DNA from: Prevotella sp. UBA3675
GTDB lineage: Bacteria; Bacteroidota; Bacteroidia; Bacteroidales; Bacteroidaceae
Direction: 5' to 3'
DNA: 25,357 nucleotides
Assembly: GCA_002372235.1 (NCBI GenBank)
Contig: DFJI01000019.1
Span: forward strand, 1-25,357
Of the stretch, positions 8,570 to 16,044 are shown piece after piece (position 1 is the first letter of the stretch; every line of letters begins with the position of its first letter). The position numbers were made by a program, and so were the translations under genes. The notes beneath the pieces are model-generated. The model searched no databases, had not been told where the DNA came from, and saw only the letters and a program-made list of their open reading frames with translations.

Positions 8570-9085
8570 ATGAAAAAAATCGATTTCCGCACCGACGTAC
8601 TGCCGCTCAAGAACGAGCTCTACCGACTGGCACTCCGCATCACTCTCAACCCTGCGGAGGCAGAGGACACCGTGCAGGACACGATGGTCCGGGTGTGGCA
8701 TCGGCGCGAACAGTGGGACGAGATTGAGTCTATCGAGGCATTCTGCCTCACCATCTGCCGGAACCTGGCGCTCGACAAGGCGAAAAAGATGGAAGCACAG
8801 AACACGCCGCTCGACGACAGCCACGACCCGCCCGACCACTCCTACGCCTCCAACCCCGAGGAACAGACCGTGCAGCACGACCGAATAGAACTGGTGCGGC
8901 GACTCATCAACTCACTGCCCGAGAAACAGCGCTCCTGCATACAGCTGCGCGACATCGAGGGAAAGTCATACAAAGAAATAGCAGCCGTGATGGACATCAG
9001 CGAGCAACAGGTGAAAATCAACATCTTCCGAGCCCGACAAGCCATCCGACAAAAATATTCAGAAACAGAGAATTATGGACTATAA
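8570..9085 (+). CDS. RNA polymerase ECF sigma factor (sigma-70 family)
   Basis: The 171-residue protein has the two ECF domains only. Sigma region 2 spans about residues 12-78 (LYRLALRITLNPAEAEDTVQDTMVRVWHRR..W, then FCLTICRNLALDKAK). Region 4 spans about 105-160 (LVRRLINSLPEKQRSCIQLRDIEGKSYKEIA, then helix-turn-helix ISEQQVKINIFRARQAIR). A Pro/Asp-rich linker of about 25 residues joins them. The ATG at 8570 is directly preceded by AGAGAGG. Its 3' end overlaps the next gene by 11 bp, typical of a sigma/anti-sigma pair with coupled translation. An ECF-like promoter 17 bp upstream suggests it activates its own operon. The regulon is unknown; the TonB-receptor-like gene upstream does not have an obvious ECF promoter in front of it. 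Confidence 0.92.
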   Translation: MKKIDFRTDVLPLKNELYRLALRITLNPAEAEDTVQDTMVRVWHRREQWDEIESIEAFCLTICRNLALDKAKKMEAQNTPLDDSHDPPDHSYASNPEEQTVQHDRIELVRRLINSLPEKQRSCIQLRDIEGKSYKEIAAVMDISEQQVKINIFRARQAIRQKYSETENYGL

Positions 9086-9584
9086 GTACATCGAACAACT
9101 GATAGAACGCTACTTCCAGTGCGAGACCACCTTGCAGGAAGAGCATATCCTGAGCGCATTCTTCGCCCAGGAGGAGCAGGAAGTGCCGCAGCAGTTGCGA
9201 CAGTACCGCCCCCTCTTTGCTGCTATGCAGCCACACGACACACTGGGCGACGACTTCGACCAGCGCATTCTGGCGCTCACCGAGGAGCCCCTCGTGGTCA
9301 AGGCACGCACCATCAGCCTGCGCGAGCGGCTGCAGCCTCTGTTCCGGGCCGCTGCAACCGTGGCCATCGTGCTCACACTGGGCAATGCCATGAACATTAC
9401 CTTCCAGCACGAACGCACACAGACCGACGACATCAACTATGCCGCCTACAAGGACACCTACGACGATCCCGCCGTGGCCTACGACAAGATGGAGGACGCA
9501 CTACAGCTCATCTCCGACGGGTTCAGCCACGCACAGCGGGCCGACTCGGTGAAACTCGATTCACTCAATGTTGAAGTGAGATGA
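9075..9584 (+). CDS. Putative membrane-anchored anti-sigma factor
   Basis: The 169-residue product overlaps the ECF sigma gene by 11 bp. Its N-terminus (YIEQLIERYFQCETTLQEEHILSAFFAQ) has the ..L.ERYF..ETTL.EE..L..FF pattern found in small Bacteroidetes proteins encoded next to ECF sigma factors. One transmembrane segment is visible at about residues 92-111 (RAAATVAIVLTLGNAMNITF), with roughly 90 residues before it, presumably cytoplasmic and sigma-binding, and about 58 after it in the periplasm. It lacks the zinc-binding HxxxCxxC motif of ZAS anti-sigma factors. The role follows from position and topology, not from a clear motif; related proteins are sometimes annotated only as hypothetical. 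The stop overlaps the next start by 4 bp (ATGA). Confidence 0.7.
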   Translation: MDYKYIEQLIERYFQCETTLQEEHILSAFFAQEEQEVPQQLRQYRPLFAAMQPHDTLGDDFDQRILALTEEPLVVKARTISLRERLQPLFRAAATVAIVLTLGNAMNITFQHERTQTDDINYAAYKDTYDDPAVAYDKMEDALQLISDGFSHAQRADSVKLDSLNVEVR

Positions 9585-10069
9585 AGCACAAAAGGATCCT
9601 ACTGCTCCTGATGGCAGTGCTCATGCAGGTGGCGACCTACGCACAGCACTCGCCCGACTTCGCCGAGAAATTCATGAAACAGCATCAGGCCGACTCCACG
9701 CTGAAGTGCGTCACCGTGAGTCCCAAGATGATGGAGCAACTCGTGAAAATGCACGACGACAGCCGCTCCGACAATATCATTCAGGCCATAGCCAAGCTGA
9801 AGAGCGCGCGCATCGTCACCGGCAACGCCGACCACTACGCAAAGGCGCTCGAACTGCTGAAGAAGAACCCGCAGCGCTTCACCGCCGGCAAGGAGTATCG
9901 CACCGACGAGCAGCACGGCGTCTTCTACACCCGCAACGACCGCAAGGGCAACACCGTGGAGTTCATCATGCTCTGTGAGGAGCCTCAGCGCGACAAGTTC
10001 ACCATCATCAACCTCACGGGCGACATCGACAACGAATTTCTATGCTTTCTCTATAATAAATCATTTTAA
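9581..10069 (+). CDS. DUF4252-like exported protein
   Basis: The 162-residue protein has a signal peptide ending at TYAQ (residue 22), so it is exported. The mature region (FAEKFMKQHQADSTLKCVTVSPKMMEQLVKM, a LKSARIVTG segment, then VEFIMLCEE....FTIINLTGDID) follows the pattern of DUF4252 proteins, whose function is unknown. These are often encoded beside ECF sigma factors and anti-sigma factors in Bacteroidetes. It overlaps the anti-sigma gene by 4 bp, so the three genes form one tightly coupled operon. A plausible role is an envelope component of the regulon or of the signalling route (inference). A terminator follows at 10128-10168. Confidence 0.8.
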   Translation: MKHKRILLLLMAVLMQVATYAQHSPDFAEKFMKQHQADSTLKCVTVSPKMMEQLVKMHDDSRSDNIIQAIAKLKSARIVTGNADHYAKALELLKKNPQRFTAGKEYRTDEQHGVFYTRNDRKGNTVEFIMLCEEPQRDKFTIINLTGDIDNEFLCFLYNKSF

Positions 10070-10087
10070 TTAAAACAATCACTTCAT

Positions 10088-10119
10088 CAGGCAGCGCCGC
10101 TGAGAAGTCCCGCCGCCTG
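10088..10119 (+). other. Imperfect hairpin downstream of the DUF4252 gene
   Basis: CAGGCAGCG (10088-10096) and CGCCGCCTG (10111-10119) pair with one mismatch around a 14-nt loop. No T-run follows. It may stabilise the 3' end of the message together with the strong terminator just after it, or it may be a decayed repeat. Confidence 0.35.
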
Positions 10120-10127
10120 AGACACTA

Positions 10128-10168
10128 AAAAAAGACCATTCTCGCACAGCGATGAAATGGTCTTTTTT
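10128..10168. terminator. Bidirectional terminator between convergent genes
   Basis: AAAAAAGACCATT (10128-10140) pairs perfectly with AATGGTCTTTTTT (10156-10168), with a further TCGC/GCGA mini-stem in the loop. The A-run on one side and the T-run on the other let it serve both the DUF4252 operon (+) and the M16 peptidase gene (-). Confidence 0.85.
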
Positions 10169-10200
10169 AATGCATATCACCTTACTCCACACCTCAATGG

Positions 10201-11439
10201 CTAATCGTAGATGAGGGTGAGGATGCGGGCCTCATCGAACACTTCGCAGGCCACCTGCTGCAACTGATCGGCAGTAAGGGCATCGACACGGGCCAAGATT
10301 TCGTCGAGGTTGCGCTCGGTGCCATGATGTAGGTAGTTCTTGGCAAAGTCGAGCGCAAACTGCTCTCGGTTGTCTGAAGCGATGGTCAGCTGTCCGTGCA
10401 ACTGCTGTTTGGCCTTCTTGAGCTGCCCTTCGGTCAGTGGTGAGTGCATCAGCCGATCCAGCTCGCGCCTCACCAACCGACAGCAGCGCTTCACATCGTG
10501 CTGGTCGCAACCGAAATAGACCGACCACGCGCCAGTGTCGCCATAGCTCACCATAGCACTTTCAACGGTATAGACCAGTCCGTTGCGCTCACGCAGCGAC
10601 AGGTTCAGCCGCGAGTTCAGGCCTGGTCCACCCAGGATGTTATTGAGCAAGAATAGCGGCCAGCGACGGGCATCGCTGACAGCAAAAGCACGCGCTCCCA
10701 TCATCACATGAGCCTGGTGGGTGTTGCGATGCCTCACGACCGTTGTCCCCGTAAAAGAATGCAGTGATGCGTTTAGTAATTCGTCCGATGCGTTTAACAA
10801 GCCGTCCGATGCATTTAACGAGCCGTCCGATGCGTTTAAGATTTTTATCAGTTTATCGAAGTCGATGTTGCCACTTGCAAAGAAGATGCTATTGTCGGGG
10901 CGATAGTGCCTGCGTGTGAATCGCTGCGCGTCGGCCCCCGTGTATTGTCTCACACGCTCACTCGTTCCTAAGATATTATGCCCCAGCGGATGACCTTCGA
11001 AGAGCAGATTCTCAAACTCGTCGAAGATGAGCTCGGAGGGCGAGTCCTCATAGCTCTCAATCTCGTCGCACACCACCTCGCGCTCCTTCTCCACCTCATG
11101 CTCAGGATACTGACTGCAGAACACGATGTCGCAGAGCACATCGACAGCCTTACGGAAATGCTGTCGCGTGGTGGCGGCATAATAGACCGTATCTTCCTTG
11201 TTGGTGAAAGCGTTCAACTCACCGCCCACGCCCTCCAGCGCATTGATAATCTGCACGGCGGTGCGCCTGCGTGTGCCTTTGAAGGCCATGTGCTCACAGA
11301 AGTGGGCCAGTCCCTCTTCGCCTGGGGCCTCATGACGGGTACCCGCCCCTACGGCAATGCCGCAGAAAATGACGGGCGACTGCGACTGTAAATGAATGAC
11401 GCGCAGTCCGTTCTTGCAAGTATGCGTTTGATAGTTCAT
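10201..11439 (-). CDS. M16-family zinc metallopeptidase
   Basis: The 412-residue protein has the inverted zinc motif HxxEH as HFCEH (His46, Glu49, His50) and the third ligand in EVVCDE (Glu126, 76 residues after His50), so the active site is complete. It matches the single-chain, mitochondrial-processing-peptidase-like branch of M16 (usual length about 410), with an N-terminal catalytic domain and a C-terminal domain bearing the RNGLVYTVES segment. No signal peptide is evident, so it is probably cytoplasmic and may degrade peptides or process proteins. Oddly, residues 201-225 are a tandem LNASD-type repeat encoded by 21-bp units, placed in the linker between the two domains. It faces the nuclease gene divergently and converges with the DUF4252 operon. 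Confidence 0.92.
   Translation of the reverse strand: MNYQTHTCKNGLRVIHLQSQSPVIFCGIAVGAGTRHEAPGEEGLAHFCEHMAFKGTRRRTAVQIINALEGVGGELNAFTNKEDTVYYAATTRQHFRKAVDVLCDIVFCSQYPEHEVEKEREVVCDEIESYEDSPSELIFDEFENLLFEGHPLGHNILGTSERVRQYTGADAQRFTRRHYRPDNSIFFASGNIDFDKLIKILNASDGSLNASDGLLNASDELLNASLHSFTGTTVVRHRNTHQAHVMMGARAFAVSDARRWPLFLLNNILGGPGLNSRLNLSLRERNGLVYTVESAMVSYGDTGAWSVYFGCDQHDVKRCCRLVRRELDRLMHSPLTEGQLKKAKQQLHGQLTIASDNREQFALDFAKNYLHHGTERNLDEILARVDALTADQLQQVACEVFDEARILTLIYD
10766..10839 (-). repeat. 21-bp tandem repeat inside the M16 peptidase gene
   Basis: Units lie at 10766-10786, 10787-10807, 10808-10828 and a partial one at 10829-10839, all beginning GATGCRTTTA. Being a multiple of three, the array keeps the frame and encodes four LNAS cores (residues 201-225: LNASDGS, LNASDGL, LNASDEL, LNAS). 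The unit differences are point changes, so the array is not freshly expanded. Confidence 0.92.
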
Positions 11440-11444
11440 GGTTG

Positions 11445-11452
11445 CAAAGGTA
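11445..11452 (-). promoter_or_regulatory. Possible -7 element of the M16 gene, near-leaderless
   Basis: On the minus strand 11452-11445 reads TACCTTTG, a match to TAnnTTTG. It lies 5 bp before the start codon, so transcription would begin at or next to the ATG. No good -33 TTTG is found about 20 bp upstream. Confidence 0.4.
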
Positions 11453-11547
11453 CTACTTTTTTGTGGCCAATTGGGTTAACAAACTTAAAAAACGGCTCAT
11501 TTCCAATGATTTCTCTATATTTTCGGTCCCTTCTCGTTTTTTATCCT

Positions 11548-11555
11548 TATCTTTG
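11548..11555 (+). promoter_or_regulatory. -7 promoter element of the endonuclease gene
   Basis: TATCTTTG at 11548-11555 matches TAnnTTTG and lies 25 bp before the chosen ATG, giving a leader of roughly 20 nt. The -33 box is weak. Confidence 0.5.
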
Positions 11556-11580
11556 TCACCTAAAACTATACATATCCACT

Positions 11581-13215
11581 ATGATCAACAAGAAATTTTT
11601 GTTCCTTCTCACTGCATTCATCGCAGTTTCACTCAGTGCGCTGGCACAGGGACCCAACAACAGCGGAACCTACTACAAGAACGCCAACGGAAAAAAAGGT
11701 GCCGAGCTGAAGACGGCACTCTACAATATCATCTCACCCCACACCAACATAGGCTACGACGGGCTCTACGAAGCCTATAAGCAGACCGACAAGCGAGCCG
11801 ACGGCTACCTGCGCGACTGGTACTCGAACGCCACCAACTACACCTGGAACGACAAGGGCGGCAACTCAAGCGAGGGCGCCGGATGGAACCGCGAGCACAC
11901 CGTGCCGCAGAGCTGGTTTGGCAGCGGACTGCCCAAGAGCGACGTGGTGCAGGTGGTGCCCACCGACTGCTGGGTGAACGGCATGCGCTCCAACTATCCG
12001 CTGGCCGAAGTGGGAACGGTAGAGAAGCAATCAAAGAACGGCTATTCCAAGCTGGGCAGCTGCAAGACGGCAGGCTACAGCGGCAAGGTGTTTGAGCCCA
12101 ACGACGAGATAAAGGGCGACATGGCTCGCATTTATTTCTACATGGTGACTTGCTATGAGAATCTGGCTACTGGCTGGGGACACAGCGTGTTCTCAACGAA
12201 CAAGTATCCCGGCTTCATGGACTGGTATCTCACCATGCTGATGCGATGGGCGAAACAGGACCCGGTTGACGAGGTGGAGCGTGCCCGTAACAATGCCGTA
12301 TGGAGCGTGCAGGCGAACCGCAATCCCTTCGTGGACTATCCCGGACTGGAGGACTATGTGTGGGGCGACAAGAAGACCGAAGCCTTCAGCTACGACCACT
12401 ACAACGGCGGCAACACACCCGATGTGACGACCGTCAGCCAGCCCGTGTTCTCGCCCGAGGAAGGCAGCTACGCCAATCAGGTGGTGGTCAGCATGACTTC
12501 GGCCACCGAGGGCGCCACCATCTACTACACCACCAACAATGCCAATGCCACCGTGCAGAGCAACGTCTATGAAGGCCCCATCACGCTCACCGAGACCACT
12601 ACGCTGAAAGCCATTGCCGTGAAGGACGGAACGACCAGCTATCAGACCATCGCCACCTATACCATCACCGACGAACAGGGAGGCGAGACCCCCGCCGAAG
12701 GCATGATCGCCTTTGGCAACCAGCTCTTCGGAACGAGCTTCACAGGATCAGTGTCGGGTAACGACATGGGCGACTTCAGCGGAACGCAGAACGGCGTGAC
12801 CGTGACCTACTCGAAGGGCGAAGGAGCCAACCAGTACATCAGCGACTCGCAGATTCGTCTCTACCAGAAGAACCGCCTCGTCATCTCTGTAGGCAACGGC
12901 TACATGACCAAGCTGGAGTTCCAGCTGGCCAAGGAGACCAGCAAGGTGCTGAATGCTTCGACTGGCACCGTGGCCGACCTCATCTGGACGGGAAAAGCCC
13001 AAAGCGTGACGTTCAGCGTGGACGACGGCTCAGGCAACATGCAGCTCTCGGGCGTGAAGGTGACGCTCGATCCACAGACAGTGGGCATCGATGCCACGCG
13101 GACAACCGGCAAGGCCGACAGCTCCTTTCGCACGCTGCACGGCACTCGCGTCAGCAGTAGCAGTCTGCGTCCTGGCATTTATATTCATAAGGGTAAGAAA
13201 ATCGTGGTCAAATAA
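11581..13215 (+). CDS. Secreted endonuclease I with chitobiase-like and C-terminal sorting-type regions
   Basis: The frame is open from 11392, but only the ATG at 11581 gives a signal peptide (MINKKFLFLLTAFIAVSLSALAQ) and a nearby promoter, so the protein has 544 residues. The nuclease domain (about 30-265) is of the endonuclease I family, with the catalytic NREHTVPQSWFG motif (His106) and the later MARIYFYMVTCYEN segment. It likely cuts DNA without sequence preference outside the cell. Residues about 283-365 resemble a chitobiase/FN3-like domain (PVFSPEEGSYANQVVVSM, GATIYYTTN, TTLKAIAVKDG). A beta-rich domain follows, and the C-terminus ends GIYIHKGKKIVVK, similar to type 9 secretion C-terminal signals of Bacteroidetes. 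It may therefore be secreted or anchored at the surface and serve in nucleotide scavenging or breakdown of extracellular DNA (inference). Confidence 0.88.
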   Translation: MINKKFLFLLTAFIAVSLSALAQGPNNSGTYYKNANGKKGAELKTALYNIISPHTNIGYDGLYEAYKQTDKRADGYLRDWYSNATNYTWNDKGGNSSEGAGWNREHTVPQSWFGSGLPKSDVVQVVPTDCWVNGMRSNYPLAEVGTVEKQSKNGYSKLGSCKTAGYSGKVFEPNDEIKGDMARIYFYMVTCYENLATGWGHSVFSTNKYPGFMDWYLTMLMRWAKQDPVDEVERARNNAVWSVQANRNPFVDYPGLEDYVWGDKKTEAFSYDHYNGGNTPDVTTVSQPVFSPEEGSYANQVVVSMTSATEGATIYYTTNNANATVQSNVYEGPITLTETTTLKAIAVKDGTTSYQTIATYTITDEQGGETPAEGMIAFGNQLFGTSFTGSVSGNDMGDFSGTQNGVTVTYSKGEGANQYISDSQIRLYQKNRLVISVGNGYMTKLEFQLAKETSKVLNASTGTVADLIWTGKAQSVTFSVDDGSGNMQLSGVKVTLDPQTVGIDATRTTGKADSSFRTLHGTRVSSSSLRPGIYIHKGKKIVVK

Positions 13216-13224
13216 GAACAGCCG

Positions 13225-14454
13225 ATGAACAAGGCAACACTTCAATACGTGCGCCAGCATGCCGACGAGGACGTCAGGCAGCTGGCGCTTCGCGGTTCTA
13301 AGGACACTGAGGTTGATATGACCGCAGCCCTGCAACAGATAGCAGGCAGGCAGACGGCTCGCAAGAAGCTCCCCTCATGGGCAGCCCTTGACGACATTCT
13401 CTACCCGCCCCATCTCAACTTAGAGCAGTGCAGCAGCGAGCCAACTGCACGTTACAAGTATGAAGTATGCCAACGTTTGCTAAAGGGGTACAGCGAAACC
13501 ACCTCACTGACAGATTTGACGGGAGGATTCGGGGTTGACTTCACTTGCATGAGTGAGGCATTTGACGAGGCCACCTATATAGAGCAGAACAGCGAATTAT
13601 GTGCCATTGCATCAAACAACCTGTGCGTCATGAACCGTAAAGCGCATGTAGTAAATGCTGACGGAACAGAGCATCTGCACACCATTCATCACGTCACAAT
13701 AATATTCATGGACCCTGCCCGTCGCAACGAGCACGGAGCCCGCACCTATGGCATCAGCGACTGCACGCCCGACGTGATCGCCTTACGTGACGAACTGCTA
13801 CAGAAGGCTGACTTCGTGATGCTGAAGCTATCGCCCATGCTCGACTGGCGCAAGACGGTGAACGACCTGGGTGAACAGTGGGTTAACGAGATTCACATCG
13901 TCTCTACAGGTGGAGAATGCAAAGAACTGCTCATCGTCCTTTCCAAAGAAAAATCTCTCACCCCTCTCCGCCTCATCTGCGTCAACGACAACACTCTATT
14001 TCAAACAGAATACATCAACGATAACACCCTGTTTCAAACAGAATACATCAACACAAAAAGCCTCCCCCAGTCGGGGGAAGTTGGAGGAGGCTTCCTCTAC
14101 GAACCCAACGCCTCCATCATGAAGGCCGGCTGTTTCGCCGAGCTTTGCCGTGTTTTCCCTGTAAAACAATTAGCACAGAACAGTCACCTGTTTGTCGCCG
14201 ACTGCCTGATTGCCGATTTCCCTGGCCGCAAATTCCAGATTCAGGCCGTCAGCTCCATGAACAAGAAGGAGCTGAAGCAGAAGCTGTCCGCGCTCCGTCA
14301 GGCCAACATCACCGTGCGCAACTTCCCCCTCTCGGTAGCCGAGTTGCGCAAGCGGCTGAAGCTGTCCGACGGCGGCAGCGACTATCTCTTTGCCACCACC
14401 TGCTCTGATGGTAGCCACGTGCTCATCATCTGCCGTCCCCCCGTGGCAGAATAG
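13225..14454 (+). CDS. SAM-dependent methyltransferase with THUMP-like C-terminal domain
   Basis: The 409-residue protein begins 9 bp after the nuclease stop. An N-terminal helical part (about 1-85) is followed by a class I methyltransferase core: SAM-binding LTGGFGVDF (about residues 95-103), an acidic YIEQN that fits the ribose-binding position, and MDPARR (about 162-167) in the place of motif IV. The C-terminal region (about 320-405: QAVSSMNKKELKQKLSALRQ..., ...YLFATTC) fits the THUMP-like domain found with this group, so a tRNA or rRNA base is the likely substrate (inference). Between the two parts, residues 254-292 hold a duplicated 11-residue unit (NDNTLFQTEYI twice) and a Gly/Pro-rich insert encoded by a palindrome. 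These look like late in-frame insertions in a domain linker. The frame is intact. A bidirectional terminator follows. Confidence 0.85.
   Translation: MNKATLQYVRQHADEDVRQLALRGSKDTEVDMTAALQQIAGRQTARKKLPSWAALDDILYPPHLNLEQCSSEPTARYKYEVCQRLLKGYSETTSLTDLTGGFGVDFTCMSEAFDEATYIEQNSELCAIASNNLCVMNRKAHVVNADGTEHLHTIHHVTIIFMDPARRNEHGARTYGISDCTPDVIALRDELLQKADFVMLKLSPMLDWRKTVNDLGEQWVNEIHIVSTGGECKELLIVLSKEKSLTPLRLICVNDNTLFQTEYINDNTLFQTEYINTKSLPQSGEVGGGFLYEPNASIMKAGCFAELCRVFPVKQLAQNSHLFVADCLIADFPGRKFQIQAVSSMNKKELKQKLSALRQANITVRNFPLSVAELRKRLKLSDGGSDYLFATTCSDGSHVLIICRPPVAE
13984..14049 (+). repeat. 33-bp direct duplication within the methyltransferase gene
   Basis: Units 13984-14016 and 14017-14049 differ at only three positions seen by eye. 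Both encode NDNTLFQTEYI, and the reading frame is kept. Confidence 0.92.
14058..14093 (+). repeat. Palindromic element inserted in frame in the methyltransferase gene
   Basis: AAGCCTCC (14058-14065) is the exact reverse complement of GGAGGCTT (14086-14093), and an inner CCCCC-AGTC-GGGGG hairpin can form (14064-14077). The resulting peptide is SLPQSGEVGGGF. The C-run/G-run layout resembles short REP-like palindromes spread through bacterial genomes, but copy number cannot be seen here. Confidence 0.6.
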
Positions 14455-14459
14455 CACAA

Positions 14460-14491
14460 AAAAAACGGAAGGCATCAACCTTCCGTTTTTT
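14460..14491. terminator. Bidirectional terminator between methyltransferase and ompA-like genes
   Basis: AAAAAACGGAAGG (14460-14472) pairs perfectly with CCTTCCGTTTTTT (14479-14491) around a 6-nt loop. It serves the + strand methyltransferase gene and the - strand OmpA-family gene that ends at 14541. Confidence 0.9.
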
Positions 14492-14540
14492 TCATTTGTT
14501 TCGCTGATAAAGCGTTGAGGGAACTCTGCTGACGAGTGGT

Positions 14541-15746
14541 TTACTTGTTCACCTGTTCCATGACCTCAACCTGGCGAACGGTGGTCTTCTTCACCTTCTT
14601 CATCACCTGCTTCTCAACCTCTACATCCTCCATGTACTCCACCTTGAACGTACCCGTACCGGTGATGATCACACAGCGGTTCTTGTCGTTCTCGGGGAAA
14701 GGCTGCACGGTGTCGCCCTTCGAGTCGGTCTTGATGCGTTTGGCATCGAGTCCGTGCTCCTTGATCAGCGTGTTAGCCACGTCGTCGGCACGCTTCTTGG
14801 CAAACTTCTTGTTGCCGGCACGTGTGCCAGTGCCCTTATCAGCATAGCCCGTGATGGTGAAGGTAGCGTCTTCTGAAGTCTTCATCAGCGCGGCAGCCTC
14901 AGCAATGGCAGCATTGATACCGGCAGCCTTGTCGGCATCGGTCTGGGCAATCTTGAAGAAGATGGCCTTCTCAATGCTCTTCTTCTCCATGCGGAAGGCA
15001 GGGCGCTTCTCCATCACCTTGACGATGGTGGGCTCGTCAACGAGAATCGTGTCAATCACATCGACCATTCGCTTCACGAACTTAGGCTGCTTATATCTGT
15101 GGCAGAAGCGATAAGAGATGCCCAGCATGGCAGTGAACTGCCAGTCGTCGCGGTCGTTGGTCTTCGAGTTGAAACGGTCTGAAGTAGAGTTGGCATTCAC
15201 TTCGAGTGACACGCCGAAAGGCTTCGTCACGTTGGTCTCCAAGCGCAGTCCGGCACGCAGGTTGTGGCTCAGGCGGTTCTTGTCCCATGCCAGCGGCACG
15301 CGAGTAGAAGGCACGTCGATGCCCTTCAGGTCGTCGTTGCCCCAAGCACAGTTCAGACCTACGCCGCCCAGCAACACCACATTCAGCGGATGGCTGCCCG
15401 ACTTGTTCTTGCTAATCAGGTTGGTCAGGTTCAGCATGAGGTCGAGATTAGGGGTAATGTACTTCCACTTATAGTATTGGTCCAGATCGTCGAATCCGCT
15501 CTTGGCCTGCCATCCGTTCACATGGATGCGAGCACCCACGACAGGCGAGAAGTAGTGGCCAAACGATACGGCAGCCGTCGGAGTGAAGAGCTTGCTCATC
15601 TTGGCATCGGTCGATGTCATCTGCATACCGCCCTGCACCTCAACATAAGAATAAGACTTCAACGGTCTCTTCCCCTCCTGTGCCTGCACAGCACTCGACA
15701 GCAGCACAGAACAAGCTGCCACCAACAAAAGTTTCTTATTTTTCAT
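14541..15746 (-). CDS. OmpA-family outer-membrane protein (paralogue 1)
   Basis: The 401-residue protein has a signal peptide (to VQAQ, about residue 23). A membrane beta-barrel-like region follows at about 28-215 (VEVQGGMQM, FGHYFSPVVGARIHVNGWQ, VSLEVNANSTSDRFNS, WQFTAMLGISYRF), then a linker and an OmpA-like peptidoglycan-binding domain at about 260-365 (FTITGYADKGTGTRAGNKKFAKKRADDVANTLI..., PENDKNRCVIITG). The usual Asp (YAD) and Arg (KKRAD) that hold diaminopimelate are in place. It therefore likely ties the outer membrane to the cell wall. A Lys/Glu/Val-rich tail of about 30 residues extends past the OmpA domain. The next gene upstream encodes a closely similar protein. Codons here end mainly in G or C, in contrast to that paralogue. 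It has its own promoter. Confidence 0.92.
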   Translation of the reverse strand: MKNKKLLLVAACSVLLSSAVQAQEGKRPLKSYSYVEVQGGMQMTSTDAKMSKLFTPTAAVSFGHYFSPVVGARIHVNGWQAKSGFDDLDQYYKWKYITPNLDLMLNLTNLISKNKSGSHPLNVVLLGGVGLNCAWGNDDLKGIDVPSTRVPLAWDKNRLSHNLRAGLRLETNVTKPFGVSLEVNANSTSDRFNSKTNDRDDWQFTAMLGISYRFCHRYKQPKFVKRMVDVIDTILVDEPTIVKVMEKRPAFRMEKKSIEKAIFFKIAQTDADKAAGINAAIAEAAALMKTSEDATFTITGYADKGTGTRAGNKKFAKKRADDVANTLIKEHGLDAKRIKTDSKGDTVQPFPENDKNRCVIITGTGTFKVEYMEDVEVEKQVMKKVKKTTVRQVEVMEQVNK

Positions 15747-15825
15747 TACGTTAGAGTTTTGTTTTTGATTATTGTTTTAAAGTTTTGTGTACTCCTTTTT
15801 TAATTAAATAGTTCGAATTGTGCTG

Positions 15826-15833
15826 CAAAGATA
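15826..15833 (-). promoter_or_regulatory. -7 promoter element of OmpA-family gene 1
   Basis: The minus strand 15833-15826 reads TATCTTTG, an exact TAnnTTTG match, giving a leader of about 75 nt. No clear -33 TTTG was seen. Confidence 0.55.
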
Positions 15834-15976
15834 ATGATTATTTTTGAATATTCATGCTGTTCCTGAAAAAAATAAACATATCTTCTATATGCTTTCAGGG
15901 GGGTATTGCTCAGTCATAGAACACAAGTTCTCGTTGAAAGGCGCGTGAAGTGCCGCACTATTTTATAACTGTAAAG

Positions 15977-16001
15977 AAGGCTGACGAAACTCGCCAGCCT
16001 T
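15977..16001 (-). terminator. Weak hairpin after OmpA-family gene 2
   Basis: AAGGCTG (15977-15983) pairs with CAGCCTT (15995-16001), with a possible CGA/TCG inner extension. On the minus strand it is followed by TCTTTAC rather than a solid T-run, so termination may be partial. The rest of the 298-bp gap between the two ompA-like genes shows only the gene 1 promoter and leader. Confidence 0.45.
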
Positions 16002-16044
16002 TACTGATATTTATTTGGTGATACTATTGCGGATAATCACAAAA

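Noticed and set aside
10766..10839. CRISPR-like array
   Set aside because: The units are contiguous 21-bp repeats without spacers and lie in frame in a peptidase gene.
11392..11580. Upstream start for the endonuclease gene
   Set aside because: It would overlap the divergent M16 gene and its promoter region; the signal peptide begins at 11581.
14058..14093. Intrinsic terminator
   Set aside because: The hairpin lies inside an intact coding frame and is not followed by a T-run.
15899..15960. tRNA-like start (GGGGTATTGCTCAGTC) between the two ompA-like genes
   Set aside because: No matching acceptor 3' strand, T arm or anticodon stem can be found; only a short AGAAC/GTTCT hairpin forms.
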